Source: Mycobacteriaceae bacterium
GTDB taxonomy: Bacteria > Actinomycetota > Actinomycetes > Mycobacteriales > Mycobacteriaceae
DNA: 8,742 nucleotides
Direction: 5' to 3'
Assembly: GCA_019242135.1 (NCBI GenBank)
Contig: JAFAWC010000339.1
Coordinates: 1 to 8,742 of the forward strand
Part shown: piece after piece, positions 6,046 through 8,742 of the stretch
Layout of the letters: every line of letters begins with the position of its first letter
How positions within the stretch are numbered: position 1 is the first letter of the stretch
Notes under the pieces: generated by a model
Seen by the model: only the letters and a program-made list of their open reading frames with translations
Databases searched by the model: none
What the model was told of the DNA's origin: nothing
Translations under genes and position numbers: made by a program

Positions 6046-7128
6046 TCAACTGAACCGCTCGGCCAGTGCCGGCCTGTCGACTTTGCCGATGCCGCGAACG
6101 GGCAACGTGTCGACGAGATGCAGCTCGCGTGGTGCCGCAGTGTCGTCCAGCGACTCGCCGACGTGCGCGCGCAACTGGCGCAGCGTCGGCGGTGCGCCGC
6201 CCGGCGCGGGCACCACCGCGGCGACCACGCGCTGGCCGAGCCGCTCGTCGGGCACGCCGAACACCGCGCACTGTGCGACCGCTGGATGTGTGCCGATGAC
6301 CGCCTCGACCAGGTGCGGCAAGACCGTCAGACCGCCAGTGCTGATGCCCTCGTCGAGCCGGCCGTGCACCGTGAGGACGCCCCCGTCGTCGATGCTGCCC
6401 GTGTCATCGGTGCGAAACCAGCCCGGCTCGCAGAACGGGTCGGGCGAGGTCGGATTGCGGTAACCCTTCGCCAGCGTCGGCCCGCCCAGGACCACGCGGC
6501 CGGCGTCGATGCGCATCCGCACCCCGTCCAGCGGCCGGCCGTCATACACGCATCCGCCCGCCGTTTCGCTCATGCCGTAGGTGCGGACCACGGAAATGCC
6601 TGCAGCGCGGGCCCTTTCGGCGACTGCAGACGGCAACGGGCCGCCGCCGACCAGCACGGCGTCCAGGTCGGCCAGCGCCGCAGTCGCGCCCGGCTCGGAT
6701 AGGGCCTTGGCCAACTGTGCGGCCACGAGTGCGGTGTAGGAGCGCGCACCGCGCAGCCGGTTGACCGCGCCGGGCAGCGCCGACGCGTCGAAGCCGCGCG
6801 ACAGGTCGAGCGCGACCGGGGTGGTGGCTGCGAGCACGCTGCGGATCAGCACCTGGATGCCCGCGATGTGGGTGGCGGGCAGTGCGAGAAGCCATTGGCC
6901 CGGACCCCCGAGGCGCGCGTGGGTGGCCGACGCACTGATCCTCAGTGCGGCTGCGGTCAGCATCGCGCCCTTCGGGGCACCCGTGGTGCCCGACGTCGAG
7001 ACCACCAGGGCGACGTCGTCGTCAACAGCCTCGCCGGCACGTAAAGCCATTGTCAGCGAGGAGTTTTCGGGTGGATCCCAGGCCGGCACGGGCAGCACCG
7101 ACCCGCGGCCGGCGAGCAGCGACTCCAT
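6046..7128 (-). CDS. menE: MenE, o-succinylbenzoate-CoA ligase (menaquinone biosynthesis)
   Basis: This is an adenylate-forming ligase that activates o-succinylbenzoate with ATP and CoA, a cytoplasmic step of menaquinone synthesis. Numbering from the ATG at 7128 (360 residues), the ANL motifs are all present: STSGTTGAPKGAMLT (44-58, ATP loop), YGMSETAGG (184-192), WFRTDDTGSI (237-246), GRLDEGISTGG (256-266), and the C-terminal catalytic Lys349 in GIGKVDRPAL. It is short for the superfamily, as mycobacterial MenE usually is (about 362 in H37Rv, recall), lacking much of the usual N-terminal domain. The ATG has no SD. In-frame, coding-like sequence (ILRAVEVPLGPEVLSLLPAM) continues upstream without any ATG, GTG or TTG to an ATA at 7191, which overlaps the stop of the preceding gene and has an SD. 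The true protein may therefore be 381 residues. The coordinates given are the conservative version. Confidence 0.93.
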   Translation of the reverse strand: MESLLAGRGSVLPVPAWDPPENSSLTMALRAGEAVDDDVALVVSTSGTTGAPKGAMLTAAALRISASATHARLGGPGQWLLALPATHIAGIQVLIRSVLAATTPVALDLSRGFDASALPGAVNRLRGARSYTALVAAQLAKALSEPGATAALADLDAVLVGGGPLPSAVAERARAAGISVVRTYGMSETAGGCVYDGRPLDGVRMRIDAGRVVLGGPTLAKGYRNPTSPDPFCEPGWFRTDDTGSIDDGGVLTVHGRLDEGISTGGLTVLPHLVEAVIGTHPAVAQCAVFGVPDERLGQRVVAAVVPAPGGAPPTLRQLRAHVGESLDDTAAPRELHLVDTLPVRGIGKVDRPALAERFS

Positions 7129-7187
7129 CGCGGGCAGCAGCGACAGGACCTCAGGACCGAGGGGGACCTCGACGGCACGCAGGATGG

Positions 7188-7490
7188 CTATTCGGCGTCC
7201 TCGCTGTCCCGCGGATCGTCGAGCGGCCAGCCCTTGGCGGCCAGGCGCTGCCGCACTCGTTCGACGTCGTTGGGTGAGGGGAGTTCGTCGGTGACCTCGG
7301 TGATGGCGACCCCGATGTCGACGTTGTCGAAATCGCCCCGTTTCATCAACTCCGAGGCGACCGCCTTGACCTCGTCAACGGTGAGCCGGCGCGAAAGCAG
7401 CGCGAGCACCGGCAGGGAGTCGGTCGGCGGCACGCCGTCCGGATAACCGGCGCGCAGCCACGACACGATCGCGCTGAGGAATCGATTCAC
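7188..7490 (-). CDS. DUF3349 family small protein (Rv0543c-like)
   Basis: This 100-residue, acidic, soluble protein with no signal or membrane segment belongs to the actinobacterial DUF3349 family. From memory, Rv0543c is also 100 residues and its solution structure is a small helical bundle; its function is unknown. Typical features here are the N-terminal FLSAIVSWLRAGYPDGVPPTD (starting at residue 4), LLSRRLTVDEVKAVA (31-45), DNVDIGVAITEVTDELPSP (55-73), and VRQRLAAKGWPL near the end. The frame is open much further upstream, antisense to the phosphate transporter gene, but GTG at 7490 is chosen because it matches the family length and has an excellent SD (GGGGAGGG, 7 nt away). It is first in an apparent five-gene minus-strand unit; its TAG overlaps the proposed menE start. 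Conserved linkage to menE suggests co-expression, not necessarily a role in menaquinone synthesis. Confidence 0.87.
   Translation of the reverse strand: MNRFLSAIVSWLRAGYPDGVPPTDSLPVLALLSRRLTVDEVKAVASELMKRGDFDNVDIGVAITEVTDELPSPNDVERVRQRLAAKGWPLDDPRDSEDAE
7189..7202 (-). promoter_or_regulatory. Candidate SD and non-canonical ATA start for menE
   Basis: On the minus strand GAGGA (7202-7198) lies 6 nt before ATA (7191-7189). ATA is in the menE frame and overlaps the TAG stop of the DUF3349 gene as ATAG. Mycobacterial operons often use ATGA or GTGA junctions, so this looks like such a junction with a changed start codon. The annotated ATG at 7128 has its nearest GAGG about 20 nt away, too far to serve. 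CTG at 7182 and ATC at 7185 are weaker alternatives because their spacing from GAGGA is too long. Confidence 0.45.
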
Positions 7491-7497
7491 AGTGTCA

Positions 7498-7505
7498 CCC
7501 TCCCC
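7498..7505 (-). promoter_or_regulatory. Strong ribosome binding site for the DUF3349 gene
   Basis: Minus-strand GGGGAGGG lies 7 nt before the GTG at 7490. It is the strongest SD in the window and fixes the start of this gene, whose open frame otherwise extends more than 400 nt upstream. Confidence 0.7.
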
Positions 7506-7540
7506 ACGACCCTCCCCGAGATGGCCACCCGGACCCATCG

Positions 7541-7546
7541 ATGTTA
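7541..7546 (-). promoter_or_regulatory. Candidate -10 element for the menE unit
   Basis: On the minus strand TAACAT fits TANNNT. It would start transcription near 7534 and give a 5' leader of about 44 nt that contains the GGGGAGGG site. I see no matching -35 hexamer at 17-18 bp. The motif is short and the call rests on position and on the local dip in GC. Confidence 0.3.
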
Positions 7547-7604
7547 ATGCGGATGTCGTGCCGGTCGCGAGCGCGGGCACAAGCGCAACGCCTTGGGGAT
7601 GGCG

Positions 7605-7622
7605 GATGAAATATGGGTGAAC
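7605..7622 (-). promoter_or_regulatory. Possible PHO-box-like direct repeat upstream of the phosphate transporter
   Basis: Plus-strand GATGAAA and GGTGAAC are separated by 4 bp, i.e. an 11-bp period. GGTGAAC is the exact complement of GTTCACC, the 7-bp repeat of the actinobacterial PHO box bound by PhoP/RegX3-type regulators; the other half matches 5 of 7. The site is about 95 bp before the Pit start. No third repeat is seen at the next 11-bp step on either side. A two-unit match of this quality can arise by chance. Confidence 0.33.
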
Positions 7623-7716
7623 AACTGCGCGGCGCCGGCAAATCGCCTGGTCGAAGCCCAAATAAACATTCGTCATTATTCGGTGGATTGCCAACGATGC
7701 CAGCAGAATTACCGCC

Positions 7717-8742
7717 ATGAGCGCAGAGCTGATCATCCTGGTGCTGCTGATCGTGACGGCACTCGGATTCGACTTCACGAACGGTTTCCACGACACCGCA
7801 AACGCCATGGCGACCTCCATCGCGACCGGCGCTTTGCCGCCCAAGGTGGCCGTGCTGCTGGCCGGCGTGCTCAACCTCGTCGGCGCGTTTCTGTCCGTCG
7901 AGGTGGCCGCCACCGTCACCACCCAGGTGCTCAAGATCCAGGACGCCAGGACCGGTCACCTGCTGCCGTCGATCAACCCGACGACGGGGCTCACGATCAT
8001 CTTCGCCGGGCTGATCGGGGGCATTTTGTGGAACCTGTTGACTTGGCTGTTCGGCATCCCGTCGAGCTCCTCGCACGCGCTGTTCGGCGGCCTGATCGGC
8101 GCCGGGCTCGCCGCGATCGGCACCGGCGGGGTGAACTGGAGCGGCATCACCGAAAAGGTCCTGGTCCCGGCGGTGGCTGCGCCGGTCATCGCGGGAATCG
8201 TTGCGGCCGTGGGCACCTGGCTGGTGTACCGGATCACCCGGCACGTGTTAAAGAAACGCCGAGAAGAGGGTTTTCGCTGGGGGCAGATCGCGACCGCCTC
8301 ATTGGTCGCGTTGTCGCACGGCACAAACGACGCGCAGAAAACGATGGGCGTGATCGCGCTGGCGTTGATCACCACCGGCCATCTCACCGGCGACATCAAA
8401 AGAGACGGCCTGCCGATCTGGATCGTTGGCAGCTGCGCGCTGGCGATTGGGCTCGGCACCTATGTCGGCGGCTGGCGGGTCATCCGCACGTTGGGCAAGG
8501 GCCTCGTCGAGATCGAGTCGCCTCAGGGCCTTGCCGCCGAGGCGTCATCCGCCGCGATCATCCTGAGCTCCAGTGCCGCGGGCATGGCGTTGTCGACCAC
8601 GCATGTGGCGACGGGCTCCATCCTCGGCAGCGGTGTCGGCAAGCCGGGCGCCGAGGTGCGCTGGGGGGTCGCCGGGCGAATGGTGGTCGCGTGGCTGTTG
8701 ACTCTGCCCGCCGCCGGGGTGGTGGGAGCGTTGACATTCTGG
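7717..8742 (+). CDS. pit: Pit-family low-affinity inorganic phosphate transporter, 5' part
   Basis: The first 342 residues are present; the gene runs off the window in frame, so perhaps 60-80 residues are missing. The duplicated Pit architecture is clear: first signature FDFTNGFHDTANA (18-30) with IPSSSSHAL (114-122), and second signature LSHGTNDAQKTMG (199-211) with STTHVATGS (293-301). Membrane helices fill the rest, and a basic cytoplasmic loop (TRHVLKKRREEGFRWGQ, 174-190) joins the repeats. Pit proteins import metal-phosphate with protons and are the constitutive low-affinity counterpart of Pst. The ATG at 7717 begins the family sequence at once; no clear SD precedes it. It is divergent from the DUF3349 gene, whereas I recall pitA in H37Rv being co-directional with menE. 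The segment around 71-90 (VLKIQDARTGHLLPSINPTT) also differs from what I remember of PitA, so this may be a paralog; the family call is certain. Confidence 0.93.
   Translation, partial: MSAELIILVLLIVTALGFDFTNGFHDTANAMATSIATGALPPKVAVLLAGVLNLVGAFLSVEVAATVTTQVLKIQDARTGHLLPSINPTTGLTIIFAGLIGGILWNLLTWLFGIPSSSSHALFGGLIGAGLAAIGTGGVNWSGITEKVLVPAVAAPVIAGIVAAVGTWLVYRITRHVLKKRREEGFRWGQIATASLVALSHGTNDAQKTMGVIALALITTGHLTGDIKRDGLPIWIVGSCALAIGLGTYVGGWRVIRTLGKGLVEIESPQGLAAEASSAAIILSSSAAGMALSTTHVATGSILGSGVGKPGAEVRWGVAGRMVVAWLLTLPAAGVVGALTFW

Noticed and set aside
4863..6053. 396-codon open frame on the plus strand
   Set aside because: Antisense to the GT-C-like gene; low-complexity Arg/Gln/Pro-rich sequence with no domain.
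7674..7679. CATTAT as the -10 of the Pit gene
   Set aside because: It lacks the first T of TANNNT and no good -35 is found 17 bp upstream; AT-richness alone is not enough.
7491..7934. N-terminal extension of the DUF3349 frame
   Set aside because: It runs antisense through the start of the Pit gene; the GTG at 7490 has a strong SD and gives the known 100-residue family length.
7495..8244. 249-codon open frame on the minus strand
   Set aside because: Antisense to the Pit transporter; composition is His/Asp/Gly-rich noise.

Overview
The window looks like chromosome from a mycobacterium, most likely a non-tuberculous species. The evidence is high GC, NTG starts, 1-4 nt gene overlaps, an F420-type (DUF385) reductase, and a gene order I recognise from memory as the Rv0536-Rv0545c region of M. 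tuberculosis H37Rv (galE3, Rv0539, Rv0540, Rv0541c, menE, Rv0543c, pitA). No database was searched, so every ortholog name is recall. I see no tRNA, rRNA, CRISPR array, insertion sequence or phage gene. No gap between genes exceeds about 230 bases.

Left arm, mostly plus strand (1-2786): the 3' part of a galE3-like NDP-sugar epimerase, cut by the window edge. A minus-strand DUF385/Ddn-like deazaflavin reductase follows, and its frame is broken by an apparent 1-nt deletion. A 140-bp spacer then holds a 21-bp tandem repeat and a -10 element placed so that the next transcript would start at its ATG (leaderless). Next is a two-gene unit: a GT2 polyprenyl-phosphate-sugar-synthase-like enzyme overlapping a DUF2064 GT-A-fold protein by 4 nt (TTGA).

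Central and right arm, minus strand (7490 down to 2748): five closely packed co-directional genes, read as DUF3349 protein, menE, a GT-C-like membrane protein, a 444-aa membrane heme/molybdopterin oxidoreductase, and a four-helix membrane protein. The last two resemble the adjacent pair Rv0218-Rv0219, which in H37Rv lies elsewhere. The last gene converges on the DUF2064 gene and their 3' ends overlap by 39 bp.

Right edge (7717 onward, plus strand): a Pit-family phosphate transporter, cut by the window end and divergent from the DUF3349 gene. The 226-bp spacer between them carries a possible PHO-box-like direct repeat.

Working together (inference): epimerase, GT2, DUF2064 and GT-C proteins are the parts expected of an envelope sugar pathway in which a lipid-linked sugar is made inside and used outside the membrane. 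The heme-Mo protein appears to be a dual Sec/Tat membrane enzyme that could exchange electrons with menaquinone, whose biosynthetic gene menE is in the same apparent transcription unit. The most noteworthy items are this sugar/redox neighbourhood, the heme-Mo protein architecture, the non-canonical start of menE, the leaderless promoter beside a tandem repeat, and the frameshifted DUF385 gene.
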